Of a stretch of 64,000 nt of DNA, positions 52,641 through 61,890 are shown one piece after another. The notes under the pieces are model-generated. The model did not search any database, was not told the DNA's origin, and worked only from the letters and a program-made list of their open reading frames with translations. The stretch's first letter is position 1, and each line of letters starts with the position of its first letter. The position numbers and the translations under genes are program-made. The stretch is from Caproicibacter sp047777415 (GTDB lineage: Bacteria; Bacillota; Clostridia; Oscillospirales; Acutalibacteraceae), in contig JBKEEO010000003.1 in the NCBI GenBank assembly GCA_047777415.1, forward strand, positions 1 through 64,000. The letters run 5' to 3'.

Positions 52641-53653
52641 AAGAAAAATTAAAAAGTATAGATTTATTTGCCGGGATTGGCGGTATTCGTTTGGGATTTG
52701 AAAAAGCCTTTAAAGATGATATAGAAACGGTTTTCGTAAGTGAGTGGGATGAATATGCTCAAAAAACTTATCGAGCGAACTTCAAAGATGACTTTGAAAT
52801 TGCCGGAGATATTACTCGGATAGATGCAAAAGACATACCTGATTTTGATATATGCCTTGCGGGTTTTCCTTGCCAAGCGTTTAGTATGGCGGGTGCCAGA
52901 AAAGGGTTTGATGATGACTACAAAGGGTTATGCAGAGGAACATTGTTTCTTGATGTTGCGAGAATTTGCGAAGCCCATAAACCTAAAGTGATTTTTGCCG
53001 AAAATGTAAAGGGATTGGTTATTCACGATAAAGGAAGAACTTTTAAAATAATTACAAAAACTTTCCGTGACTTGGGTTATACTGTATTTTCCAAAGTTTT
53101 AAACAGCAAAGATTTCGGTGTTCCGCAAAACCGTGAGAGAATTTATATTGTTGCATTCAGAAATGATTTGAATGTAAGCGAGTTTTCATTCCCTGAACCT
53201 ACCGATAGGACCAAGACGATTGCAGATATCATAGAAAAAGAACCTGTTAGTGTAAAATATTATCTTAGTACAAAGTACCTCGATACTTTAAGAAAACATA
53301 AGGCAAGGCATAAAGCTAAAGGAAATGGATTCGGATATGAAATAAGATCACTTGACGGAATAGCAGGTGCAATTGTTTGCGGAGGTATGGGCAGAGAACG
53401 AAATCTCTTGAAAGATGACAGACTTACCAATTTTACACCTGTGACGCATATAAAAGGTGAAGTGAATCGTGAATGTATTCGTAGAATGACACCACGTGAA
53501 TGGGCAAGGTTACAGGGATTTCCGGACAGTTATAAACTTGAGTTAGCTGATGTACATCTGTATAAGCAATTAGGGAACAGTGTGACCGTACCTGTTATTG
53601 AAGCAATTGCTTTAAAGATAAAGGAGGTTTTGGAACATGTTGAAAGGCAATAA
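52637..53653 (+). CDS. DNA (cytosine-5) methyltransferase, M.HpaII-like
   Basis: 338 residues from ATG 52637. All main motifs: IDLFAGIGGIRLG (I), the FPCQAFSMAG catalytic loop with Cys79 (IV), ENVKG (VI), VPQNRERIYIV (VIII), and QLGNSVTVPV (X) at the end, with a target domain between. Next to a HpaII-like endonuclease it should methylate the inner or outer C of CCGG. The last 17 bases overlap the endonuclease gene. The specificity is inferred from the neighbour, not visible in this gene alone. Confidence 0.94.
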   Translation: MKEKLKSIDLFAGIGGIRLGFEKAFKDDIETVFVSEWDEYAQKTYRANFKDDFEIAGDITRIDAKDIPDFDICLAGFPCQAFSMAGARKGFDDDYKGLCRGTLFLDVARICEAHKPKVIFAENVKGLVIHDKGRTFKIITKTFRDLGYTVFSKVLNSKDFGVPQNRERIYIVAFRNDLNVSEFSFPEPTDRTKTIADIIEKEPVSVKYYLSTKYLDTLRKHKARHKAKGNGFGYEIRSLDGIAGAIVCGGMGRERNLLKDDRLTNFTPVTHIKGEVNRECIRRMTPREWARLQGFPDSYKLELADVHLYKQLGNSVTVPVIEAIALKIKEVLEHVERQ

Positions 53654-54701
53654 GGGGGAATGGGGAGAAATATATGCATTCAGTTATTTACTCAGTTCTG
53701 GAAAATTGTATGCTGCAGATAAAGATTTACATGCTCTTCAAACACTATATTTTCCTGTTATTAAAATTATAAGAGAAGAAATTCCGGGAAATACATACAG
53801 TTATTATACGGGAGATACAATTAAAATTTTTTTTGGAAATAATATGGTAAAAGAAATTAATAAGAAAGAAATTGATCATATTGTTTCTGTTCTTTGTAAA
53901 AAAATACCTCAGGGTAAACGAGCATTTGAAATAAAAGAAGTAAATCCATTTTTTAAGTCCATATATTGCTCAAAATTGAAGGCAAATTCAACTCAAAAAC
54001 AAGATATAACTATTCAAATTCACGATATCCACACGGGGATTTCACCCGTGTGTGGATTTTCAATCAAGAGTTACTTGGGCGCTAATCCAACACTGATCAA
54101 TTCGGGTGAAAACACTAATTTTGTGTTTGAAATTACCGGTTGTAACGATGATATCATGAATTCTGTGAATGCCATTGACACAAGAACGAAAATCATCGAT
54201 AAAACGAGATACCTTTGTGAAAATTCTTGTGATTTTGTGGTACCGGAACATCTTGAATCTAAACAATTTGAAGAAAATTTATGCTTTATCGATACAATAA
54301 TGCCTAAGTTTCTTTCGTTTGCTATATTGTACTCATATAAATATCATCTGAATTCTTCAAGTGATGTGATCCAAAAGATGAAAAAAGAAAATCCGCTGAA
54401 TTTTTCAAATACAATGATGTATGAGTACAAGTTTAAAAAGTTACTGTGTGCTTGTGCATTGGGAATGACACCGGAAAAGCCATGGGAAGGCAGGGAAGAT
54501 GCAAATGGCGGCTATATAGTTGTAAAAAAAGACGGATCTGTTGTTTGTTATCATATTTATAATCGTCCGGATTTCGAACAATATTTGTTTGAATACACTT
54601 ATTTTGATCGTCCCAGTACGTCACGTCATCATTATATGGAAGTTTACAAAGAAGATAATCGTTATAAAATCAAGCTTAACTTGCAGGTTCGTTTTAAATA
54701 A
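53637..54701 (+). CDS. HpaII-family type II restriction endonuclease
   Basis: 354 residues, equal to the HpaII family length. It begins MLKGNKGEWGEIYAFSYLLS, closely like the GNKGEWSEIY start of R.HpaII-type enzymes as I recall them, and later has SYLGANPTLINSGENTNF. HpaII cuts CCGG. The gene overlaps the methylase by 17 bases and follows AAAGGAGGTTTTGGAAC, so translation is coupled and the methylase precedes the nuclease. Strongly AT-rich codons set it apart from the element genes, suggesting separate import. Confidence 0.85.
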   Translation: MLKGNKGEWGEIYAFSYLLSSGKLYAADKDLHALQTLYFPVIKIIREEIPGNTYSYYTGDTIKIFFGNNMVKEINKKEIDHIVSVLCKKIPQGKRAFEIKEVNPFFKSIYCSKLKANSTQKQDITIQIHDIHTGISPVCGFSIKSYLGANPTLINSGENTNFVFEITGCNDDIMNSVNAIDTRTKIIDKTRYLCENSCDFVVPEHLESKQFEENLCFIDTIMPKFLSFAILYSYKYHLNSSSDVIQKMKKENPLNFSNTMMYEYKFKKLLCACALGMTPEKPWEGREDANGGYIVVKKDGSVVCYHIYNRPDFEQYLFEYTYFDRPSTSRHHYMEVYKEDNRYKIKLNLQVRFK

Positions 54702-54913
54702 TACAAAAAGGCGATTATTCATCGGCAATTGAGGGAAACTTCAAAAATGATTAGTCCTTTTGTTAAAACGTCACAGGATGACATTACAAGATTATAAAAG
54801 TTAAATTATTATCAGAAATGTATTAAGACGGTATTTATAAACAGTGCACAGTACAAAGTGATAAAACTGGTGAATTGAAAAATAATAAAATGATTAAAAA
54901 GGAGCTGTTCTAC

Positions 54914-55111
54914 GTGAAAAGGATAAATGTGATTAAAGATATTGGATATGGGTGTTTCAAAACTGATTGCGGGAATCTCACTTGGGATTTTGATGCAAAT
55001 GGTGTTGATGGAGTGCTGATCAATGAAGAAAACGGTCAGATTTATAAAATTATATCCGATGAACGAGATGATGAAGATAATGTGAAATGGTTTGTTGTTA
55101 AAGAAGCTTGA
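54914..55111 (+). CDS. Small hypothetical protein after the R-M operon
   Basis: 65 residues from GTG 54914 (AAAAAGGAGCTGTTCTAC). Beta-rich and acidic: IGYGCFKTDCGNLTWDFDAN then EENGQIYKIISDERDDED. A terminator follows within 20 bases. Function unknown. The gap before it (54702-54913) holds no recognisable feature. Confidence 0.6.
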   Translation: MKRINVIKDIGYGCFKTDCGNLTWDFDANGVDGVLINEENGQIYKIISDERDDEDNVKWFVVKEA

Positions 55112-55129
55112 GATTGTTTATAGATGACT

Positions 55130-55169
55130 AAAGGGGTCTTCGCAAGGGTAATCTTGTGTAGGCTCTTTT
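55130..55169 (+). terminator. Probable terminator
   Basis: AAAGGGGTCT pairs as RNA with AGGCTCTTTT (three G-U pairs), followed by AATTTTC. Ends the small gene transcript. Confidence 0.5.
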
Positions 55170-55218
55170 AATTTTCATATATCCAAGTTAAAATTCCGAA
55201 AAATGAATCAGATAAGAG

Positions 55219-55248
55219 GGTGCAGACAAAAAATTAGACTGAATACCC
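55219..55248. mobile_element. Left-end remnant of an IS3-family element
   Basis: GGGTGCAGACAAAAAA then TTAGACTGAATAC, a diverged copy of the terminal repeat at 56952 and 60269 (GGGNGTGCGGACAAAAAG, TTGGACTGAATAC). Confidence 0.65.
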
Positions 55249-55267
55249 TCAAAAATGGATCGGGGGC

Positions 55268-56829
55268 GGTCAAGTCCAAATTATTGTGTAAATTCCCCTT
55301 TGATAGACAACATGGACCTGAGACTTGACGTATGGTAGGTAAGTCCGGCAAGTCTCCCAGCCAGTCGCCTTCCCGGACAAACGATCATGTTGTCAAGGAA
55401 CAGGCGTGTCAAGGAGCTTTCGCGGCATATCCTCGCTTCGCTCCGGTATTCCACGTTCTCCTTGACACAGCGAAGAGGTTACCCTACTCTTTTCATCTCC
55501 GAAACTTCCTGATTCACCGATCGAGCTTCTTGCTCTTTCGTTTTCCGCCACTGCCAATATTCGGACATATCCAAGTATTTACGTCCCGACATCCATTTTT
55601 CATCGATTTCGATCAACACGGCACCAACGAGGCGATACACCGATTCCCAGTTCGGAAAGATGCGGATGACCCGTTCTCTGCGGCGAATTTCTTCGTTCAG
55701 CCGTTCCACTCCGTTTGTCGTACGCAGACGCCGCCGGTAACGGTCCGGATAGTCCAATACGGCGGTGGCGTCTTCGAATCCCTCTTCGAGGATTTGCATG
55801 GCTTTTGGGGCTTTTTCTTCCCATTTGGCCAGCACTTGTTCCAATAACAGCCGGGCCGCCTGCTTATTGGGGGCGTGAAGAATCCCGCGAATCTCCTCGA
55901 GCAAGGCATCCTGCATATACTTTGGTGCGGCATCGAGGATATTGCGAATAAAATGTGTCTGGCATCGCTGCCATGTCGTGCCTTGGAAATGCTTTTCAAT
56001 GGCTTGCACCAGCCCGCCGTGTTGATCCGAGATGATCAAGTCCACTCCCCGGAGTCCCCGGTCTTTCAGCCATCCGAAGAACTCGCTCCAGCTGGACTCC
56101 GATTCACTGTTTCCGATTTGCAGGCCAAGAATTTCCCGGTATCCTTCCTCATTCACTCCTGTGGCGATCAAAACGGCTCTGGAACGTACCCGTCCATCTT
56201 CCCGGACTTTCGTATAAATAGCATCTACTAGCACAAACGGATACACATGTTCATGAAGGGAACGGTCATTCCAGTCTTGGATCATCGGATCCAGCCCCTT
56301 GCACAGTGAGGAGACCGTGGATTTGGAAAACGAAGTGCCGCATAATTCCTCCGTGATTTGAGTGATTTTTCGGGTAGACACCCCGTTTACCACCATTTCC
56401 ATTAGTGCCAGTACCAGTGCTTGTTCGCTCCGTTGATACCGTTGGAACAGTTCCGTAGAGAACTCCCCATCTCTTGTCCGTGGAACGCGCAAGGTCAACC
56501 GTCCTACCCGGGTCGTCAGCTGGCGTGGATACGAACCGTTTCGATAGCCTTTTCGTTCTTCCGTTCGTTCATAACGGCGAGCTCCCAGCTGTTCTTCTAC
56601 TTGTGCCTCGAGGATTTGATTGAGGACTTGTTCCAATAGCTTAGCTAATCCCTCATCTCTGGTGAATAACCCGTGCAAAAGTTCATCATTTAGGGTAATA
56701 TGATATTGAGCCATGGTTTTGCATTCCTCCTTATGTTTGGTGTTTTTGGTCCACTGTTTATTCTACCAAAGGGGAAGCAACATGGCTCTTTTTCTATTTC
56801 CCTTTTTACACAATTATATGGACTTAACT
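55268..56829 (-). mobile_element. IS256-family insertion sequence, 1562 bp, apparently intact
   Basis: Imperfect terminal repeats (left GGTCAAGTCCAAATTATTGT, right end complement AGTTAAGTCCATATAATTGT) flanked by the 9-base target duplication ATCGGGGGC (55259-55267 and 56830-56838). It is more GC-rich than its neighbours, suggesting recent arrival. It also carries a long hairpin with an 11-base stem, GTGTCAAGGAG/CTCCTTGACAC, at 55406-55468, likely the transposase terminator. It landed in older IS3 debris. Confidence 0.92.
55479..56714 (-). CDS. IS256-family (mutator-type) transposase
   Basis: 411 residues, full length, from ATG 56714 (AAGGAGGAATGCAAAACC). N-terminal IS256 domain (YERTEERKGYRNGSYPRQL), DDE core with VLVDAIYTK (first Asp), LIISDQHGGLVQAI (second Asp) and TTNGVERLNEEIRRR (Glu), plus the helical CQTHFIRNILD insert. 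No stop or frameshift: likely active. Confidence 0.96.
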   Translation of the reverse strand: MAQYHITLNDELLHGLFTRDEGLAKLLEQVLNQILEAQVEEQLGARRYERTEERKGYRNGSYPRQLTTRVGRLTLRVPRTRDGEFSTELFQRYQRSEQALVLALMEMVVNGVSTRKITQITEELCGTSFSKSTVSSLCKGLDPMIQDWNDRSLHEHVYPFVLVDAIYTKVREDGRVRSRAVLIATGVNEEGYREILGLQIGNSESESSWSEFFGWLKDRGLRGVDLIISDQHGGLVQAIEKHFQGTTWQRCQTHFIRNILDAAPKYMQDALLEEIRGILHAPNKQAARLLLEQVLAKWEEKAPKAMQILEEGFEDATAVLDYPDRYRRRLRTTNGVERLNEEIRRRERVIRIFPNWESVYRLVGAVLIEIDEKWMSGRKYLDMSEYWQWRKTKEQEARSVNQEVSEMKRVG

Positions 56830-56838
56830 ATCGGGGGC

Positions 56839-56863
56839 CTGCGGATATTTTATTGGACTATAT
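56839..56863. mobile_element. IS3-family right-end remnant next to the IS256 target site
   Basis: CTGCGGATATTTTATTGGAC then TATAT, one mismatch from the IS3 end at 58814. Before the IS256 insertion it joined the remnant at 55219-55248. Confidence 0.65.
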
Positions 56864-56947
56864 GGCACTCCGTAATATTTTGTGTAAATCAGAACTTAAT
56901 TCAAATAAGAACTTAGGTAATTTTTTTGATTTGCAACGTAAATCAAG
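56864..56947 (+). pseudogene. Gene fragment matching 46999-47083
   Basis: 84 bases encoding ALRNILCKSELNSNKNLGNF before one extra T in a T-run breaks the frame. About three-quarters identical to the relic left of the defence island, but in the opposite orientation. Its 3' part is cut off by the insertion of the IS3 copy at 56952. Confidence 0.6.
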
Positions 56948-56951
56948 CTAG

Positions 56952-57871
56952 GGGCGTGCGGACAAAAAGTTGGACTGAATACACACAGGAAGGAGATAGA
57001 GGATGTATTCAGAGGAAGAATATCGCAAAGCCCCGGAGGTTTATGAAGAAACGAAATCGGTAACAAAAACAATACCGATTTTGGGATATCCGGCACGCAG
57101 GCAAACGCTATACAATTGGATCAATCGAAAACGAATGTTGCCGGAAGACCGATGCACCTTTTGTGGATATAATACACCGGAGCACCCTCGCCATCCACCT
57201 ATAGAATTAAAGCTTGAGATTTTACACCGTTGCTTTGAGCTAGGAGAAGATGTGCAATCAGTATCAAATGAAGTGGGATATAGCACAGCATGTATATATA
57301 ACTGGCGGCGCAAATATATCCAGAAAGGTGTTGCGGCATTAATGAATGCATCCAATGAGCGAACCAGAGGGAAACTGACAGAAGGAAAAGCTGCATCTTC
57401 AGAGTGACTTATATCTGTCTCCTATTATTGACTGCTATGATGGTATGCCGGCAGCATGGAATATTAGCTGTAAACCGGGCGCACAATTGGTGAATCGTAT
57501 GCTTGATCGTACAATCAGTACACTTGATCAAAATGCGCATCCGATTATTCATTCAGATCGAAGCTGTCACTACCGACGGTCAGGCTGGATAGATCGAACC
57601 CGTAAGGCAGGATTGATCAGATCAATGTCTCAAAAAGGGTGTTCACCGGACAATTCAGCCTGTGAAGGTTTTTTTGGAAGAATGAAGAATGAGATGTTCT
57701 ACGGCCGTTCTTGGCAAGGTATCACAGTAGAAGATTTTATGCAGCAAATTGAAGCTTATATGGTATGGTATCGGGATACGAGAATCAAAATATCTCTTGG
57801 AGGATTGAGTCCAGCAGAATATAGAATCAAAATGGGATTAGCCATATAGTCCAATAAAATGTCCGCAGGCC
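56952..57871 (+). mobile_element. IS3-family element, internally deleted copy (920 bp)
   Basis: Complete terminal repeats and CTAG duplications on both sides (56948-56951 and 57872-57875). Its gene is joined from codon about 134 directly to about codon 316 of the full version: 57003-57407 encodes the N-terminal helix-turn-helix part and 57445-57849 the C-terminal part from IIDCYDGMPAAW on. The first catalytic Asp is lost, so it is not autonomous but could be moved by the intact copy at 58811. Confidence 0.88.
57003..57849 (+). pseudogene. IS3-family transposase gene with about 540-bp internal deletion
   Basis: Compared with the intact 461-residue gene of the neighbouring copy, codons about 134-315 are missing and the frame is broken at the junction (stop at 57405-57407). 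Substitutions such as PG for DA near the C-terminal part, and HSDRS for HSDRG, show independent decay. Confidence 0.88.
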
Positions 57872-57875
57872 CTAG

Positions 57876-58806
57876 TGTCAAGAGAAGTTCGCAATTTCGA
57901 GACTCCGAAAAATGAATTAGGCAACGCTTAATAGTGAAAGAATCGATTTCGGGTTTAAGTATGCTCTAGAAACAGACCAGTCTTCCGCATATTCCATCAG
58001 ACATGTTGTTACCGGCCGTAGGTAGGAATCCGGATTGGGAAATATTCCGACTACGCTGGTTCTGCGGCGAATTTCCTTGTTTAGCCGTTCCAGCATATTG
58101 GTTGAGGAAATTTTGCGAGCAAGGATATCCCTATGTCCCTGCTCATTGACACCGCAGACCACCATCACAGTCATGTTGACAACCCGGCCATCCATACAGA
58201 TTTTTTCATACAGTGCATCTGTCCAAATGACAGGATAGCGACCCGTCAGAGGCCGGCGGCGGAAGTACTGTACCTGCTCGTTAAGACCTTTCGCCATTTC
58301 ACTGACTTGACTGCGAGAAAGATTTTCAATTCCAAGACTGCGAGCTAGTTTCTCCATCTTTCGCGTAGATACACCCTGCACAAACACTTCCTGAACCACT
58401 TGAATCAGCGCTGCTTCACTGCGCTTGCGTTCTGTTACGAAAAATGGAATATAGCCCTGATTTCGGAGTTTCGGTACCATTAGATACATCGTCCCCATCC
58501 GAATATCCAATCGACGTGGCCGATAGCCGCAGCGGTAATCACGGCGGGATGGATTGTGTGCATTCTTTTCCGCACCAACGATACCGGAGACCTCTGCTTC
58601 CATCAGACGGGTACACAGCCATTCCAGCATTGACAGCATTGGATCCGGCTGCGCCATACATTTTAGTAGGAATTCTGTCAAATCTGTGGTATCCTTTTTG
58701 TGAGTCATTGGGTATCTCTCCTTTTTGAATGTCTTCTCACCATTCATTTTATCGGAGTCCCAATGACTTTTCTATGCCTTTATGAAATTGCGAACTTTAT
58801 TGTACT
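57876..58806 (-). mobile_element. IS256-family element, internally deleted copy
   Basis: Terminal repeats share AAGTTCGCAATTTC near each end. CTAG lies on both flanks. The transposase gene lacks its centre. A different IS256 subgroup from the intact copy at 55268, judging by protein divergence. It lies between two oppositely oriented IS3 copies. Confidence 0.8.
57917..58708 (-). pseudogene. IS256-family transposase, in-frame central deletion
   Basis: 263 residues from ATG 58708 (AAAAAGGAGAGATACCC) against about 400 expected. The sequence runs from GVNEQGHRDILA directly into RKISSTNMLERLNKEIRRR. In the family these points are about 130 residues apart, and the second catalytic Asp lies in between, so the enzyme is dead although the frame is open. 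Confidence 0.88.
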
Positions 58807-58810
58807 CTAG

Positions 58811-60269
58811 GGCCTGCGGACATTTTATTGGACTATATGGCTAATCCCATTTTGATTCTATATTCTGCTGGACTCAATCCTCCAAGAGATATTTTGATTC
58901 TCGTATCCCGATACCATACCATATAAGCTTCAATTTGCTGCATAAAATCTTCTACTGTGATACCTTGCCAAGAACGGCCGTAGAACATCTCATTCTTCAT
59001 TCTTCCAAAAAAACCTTCACAGGCTGAATTGTCCGGTGAACACCCTTTTTGAGACATTGATCTGATCAATCCTGCCTTACGGGTTCGATCTATCCAGCCC
59101 GGCCATCGATAGTGACAGCCTCGATCTGAATGAATAATCGGATGCGCATCTTGAGGAAGTGCACTAATTGCACGATCCAGCATACGGTTTACCAATTGTG
59201 CGTCTGGTTTACAGCTAATGTTCCATGCTGCCGGCATACCATCATAGCAGTCAATAATAGGAGACAAATATACTTTTCCTGCTGGAATTGAGAACTCCGT
59301 CACATCAGTCAACCACTTCTGATTTGGCTTGTCAGCTCTGAAATTTCTTCGAATCACATTGGGTACTTCAGGGCTAATTTCTCCTTTGTAAGAGCAGTAT
59401 TTTCTCGCTTTTCGGCCTTTCACAACCAAGCCATTTTCACGCATAATTTGACGTATCACCTTTTCGGATAGGGTATAGCCCTCTCGGTTCAATACTATTT
59501 TAATTCTACGATATCCATATCTTTCCTTATTGTTGTGGAATATGGTCGCAACAGCTTGATAATCATCTTTATGCTTCTTTGCAAAACTGACACGTTTCTT
59601 TTGATAGTAATAGCTGCTCTTTGCCAGTTTGAGTTTTTTTATCAATACAGGCAGTGGATACTTCTCTTTTAAGGCATCAACAATTACTGCCTTCTCCCTG
59701 TTGTTCAAGGGACTCTTGTTGACGCCGGGGTCTTTTTTTAGCACATCAATTGTTTTTTTCAGAATGTCAATTTCTAACTGCATATCTTGGATTTTTGCTT
59801 TCAGTTCATCAAGTTCCTCTGAAGATGCAGCTTTTCCTTCCGTCAGTTTCCCTCTGGCTCGCTCATTGGATGCATTCATTAATGCCGCAGCACCTTTCTG
59901 GATATATTTGCGCCGCCAGTTATATATACTTGCTGTGCTATATCCCACTTCATTTGATACTAATTGTACATCTTCTCCCAGCTCAAAGCAACGGTGTAAA
60001 ATCTCAAGCTTTAATTCTATAGGTGGATGGCGAGGGTGCTCCGGTGTATTATATCCACAAAAGGTGCATCGGTCTTCCGGCAACATTCGTTTTCGATTGA
60101 TCCAATTGTATAGCGTTTGCCTGCGTGCCGGATATCCCAAAATCGTTATTGTTTTTGTTACCGATTTCGTTTCTTCATAAACCTCCAGGGCTTTTCGATA
60201 TTGTTCCTCTGAATACATCCTCTATCTCCTTCCTGAGTGTATTCAGTCCAACTTTTTGTCCGCACCCCC
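58811..60269 (-). mobile_element. IS3-family insertion sequence, 1459 bp, apparently intact
   Basis: Terminal repeats GGCCTGCGGACATTTT... and (complement) GGGGGTGCGGACAAAAAG. CTAG lies left of it (58807-58810); the right flank reads CTATCTAG. It contains a single full transposase frame. Confidence 0.9.
58833..60218 (-). CDS. IS3-family transposase (single continuous frame)
   Basis: 461 residues from ATG 60218 (AAGGAGATAGAGG). N-terminal helix-turn-helix half with a coiled-coil leucine zipper (ELDELKAKIQDMQLEIDILK), HTH_21-like linker (KHKDDYQAVATIFHNNKERY) and an integrase core with TDVTEF, IIHSDRGCHY and SACEGFFGRMKNE as the D-D-E triad. IS3 members often need a -1 frameshift between two genes; here the two parts are fused in one frame. 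Confidence 0.95.
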   Translation of the reverse strand: MYSEEQYRKALEVYEETKSVTKTITILGYPARRQTLYNWINRKRMLPEDRCTFCGYNTPEHPRHPPIELKLEILHRCFELGEDVQLVSNEVGYSTASIYNWRRKYIQKGAAALMNASNERARGKLTEGKAASSEELDELKAKIQDMQLEIDILKKTIDVLKKDPGVNKSPLNNREKAVIVDALKEKYPLPVLIKKLKLAKSSYYYQKKRVSFAKKHKDDYQAVATIFHNNKERYGYRRIKIVLNREGYTLSEKVIRQIMRENGLVVKGRKARKYCSYKGEISPEVPNVIRRNFRADKPNQKWLTDVTEFSIPAGKVYLSPIIDCYDGMPAAWNISCKPDAQLVNRMLDRAISALPQDAHPIIHSDRGCHYRWPGWIDRTRKAGLIRSMSQKGCSPDNSACEGFFGRMKNEMFYGRSWQGITVEDFMQQIEAYMVWYRDTRIKISLGGLSPAEYRIKMGLAI

Positions 60270-60279
60270 CTATCTAGTA

Positions 60280-61887
60280 TCAGGTCAATGTTCTAAAGTA
60301 TTCCGTAGGTGTTACATGATAAAACTTCTTAAAGACTGCATTAAAATGTTTCACATTGATAAATCCAACTTCGGCTGCAACAGTGTAAATTTTTTTATAG
60401 GGATCCGCTTTCATTTTCATAATAGCCTGTTCCATTCTAATGCGTGTTACAAATTTGGAATAGGGTTCCCCGACTTCCCTATGAAATAAATCACTAAGAT
60501 AACTTGACGAAACTCCCAATTTTTCAGCAATCAGGGTTAGGCTGATCGGTTCGCTGTAATGAGCTGCGATGTAATGTTTTGCTTTGTTTACCAATTGACT
60601 GTTGTCATCGGACAATTGAAATTTTTCATCTTTATTTAATGCAAGAATTGCTTCATAAAAAGCATCTGCTGTTTCTTTTTTATTTAACTTATGAGCATTG
60701 TTTTTTAAATGCTTAGCAAGCTCTTGAAAAGCTTTTTCTAACCGATTTTTTTTAATTTTACTTTGATGAGAAATCCAAGAAAGCACATGAAGGCCAAAGC
60801 GCAAAGGAGTCAATGGGTCTTCATTCGTTGGCAGACTTTGAAAAAAGTCTGTCAGAGCGGCATGAATTCTGGAATCATTGTGAGATATAAAATCAGAATA
60901 GACCGATGAAACAAGTTTTGCAAAGTTGCGGATTAATTTATCCTTTTTACTTCGCTCATCGGAAGAAAGTATTGGTTCGTGAGCAGAAGCAATTAGAAAA
61001 CTTTGTTCTGCGTTTTGATAGGAATTTCGAATGCAAAGAATATCTTCCTCTATCGTTCCATATGCACTTAATATCGGAACACAATGATTTTGCTCCATTA
61101 TTGTTTTAATTTGTATATAGAATATCTTTACCTGTTGAATCAGTGATTCCTTTTTCTCACAGCAAAAAAGAACAGCGGTGTTCCCACCATCACAATAACA
61201 CGATGCAGAGTTTGGGTTGTTTTTACAAGTTTCTTTGCAAATTTGGTTGAGGCGCATTTGACATGAACTGATCTGTTGATAACTTTTTTCCGAAGTTAGC
61301 AGTACAGCTGAATCCACACCAACAATGGCAACGCAAAAATAGGGTTGATGTAACATCCCTATCTGCCGAGTAACCATGATGGAATAGAGTGCTTGCAGGT
61401 TAAAATCTGCTTCCTGTTGGATGGCAGAACGAAGAAATTCTGACAGAAGCTGCTCATCCGTTGCTTTCTCCGCTTTGGCAAGAATACCCTCTGAAAATAA
61501 CTTTGTTTGATCGGCACGAAACCGATCGGAAATTTTTTTGAGGGTATTGGCGACACTTTCATCGCTGAGCGGTTTAAGCAAATAGTCTGATACGCCGCAT
61601 CGAATGGCGCGTTGGGCATAATCGAAATCATCAAAACCGGAAATAATAATCACTTTAGTCTCAGGATAGATTTCACTAATATATTTTGCTAGTTCCAAAC
61701 CGTCCATTTCCGGCATTCGAATATCTGTGATTACAAGTTCAAAACTTTGCCGCTGCAATAACTCGACAGCCTGAAGGCCGTCAAGTGCGATTCCGGAAAC
61801 CTGCCACTCAGGCGCAATCCTTTTGATATTGTTTTTTAAATATTTTACCATCAGCGGTTCATCGTCAACAATCATCACAGAATACAT
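60280..61887 (-). CDS. YesN-type response regulator (receiver plus AraC HTH)
   Basis: 535 residues. Receiver domain at 1-120 with the phospho-acceptor Asp in VITDIRMPEMDG (Asp54) and VDDEP acidic pocket; a long middle region of about 290 residues; C-terminal AraC/XylS DNA-binding domain (LTLIAEKLGVSSSYLSDLF, then VGFINVKHFNAVFKKF). Partner of the kinase gene 3 bases upstream. Such regulators control carbohydrate uptake; the divergent lipoprotein gene is the likely target. Confidence 0.92.
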   Translation of the reverse strand: MYSVMIVDDEPLMVKYLKNNIKRIAPEWQVSGIALDGLQAVELLQRQSFELVITDIRMPEMDGLELAKYISEIYPETKVIIISGFDDFDYAQRAIRCGVSDYLLKPLSDESVANTLKKISDRFRADQTKLFSEGILAKAEKATDEQLLSEFLRSAIQQEADFNLQALYSIMVTRQIGMLHQPYFCVAIVGVDSAVLLTSEKSYQQISSCQMRLNQICKETCKNNPNSASCYCDGGNTAVLFCCEKKESLIQQVKIFYIQIKTIMEQNHCVPILSAYGTIEEDILCIRNSYQNAEQSFLIASAHEPILSSDERSKKDKLIRNFAKLVSSVYSDFISHNDSRIHAALTDFFQSLPTNEDPLTPLRFGLHVLSWISHQSKIKKNRLEKAFQELAKHLKNNAHKLNKKETADAFYEAILALNKDEKFQLSDDNSQLVNKAKHYIAAHYSEPISLTLIAEKLGVSSSYLSDLFHREVGEPYSKFVTRIRMEQAIMKMKADPYKKIYTVAAEVGFINVKHFNAVFKKFYHVTPTEYFRTLT

Positions 61888-61890
61888 AGG

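Noticed and set aside
11454..55267. Second copy of the tRNA-Leu 3' end (attR)
   Set aside because: Scanning for the T-arm/acceptor sequence to the right gave no convincing match, so no right border is annotated.
60269..60277. CTAG as a confirmed target duplication of the intact IS3 copy
   Set aside because: The right flank reads CTATCTAG, so the exact end and duplication are ambiguous; only the deleted copy has a clean CTAG pair.
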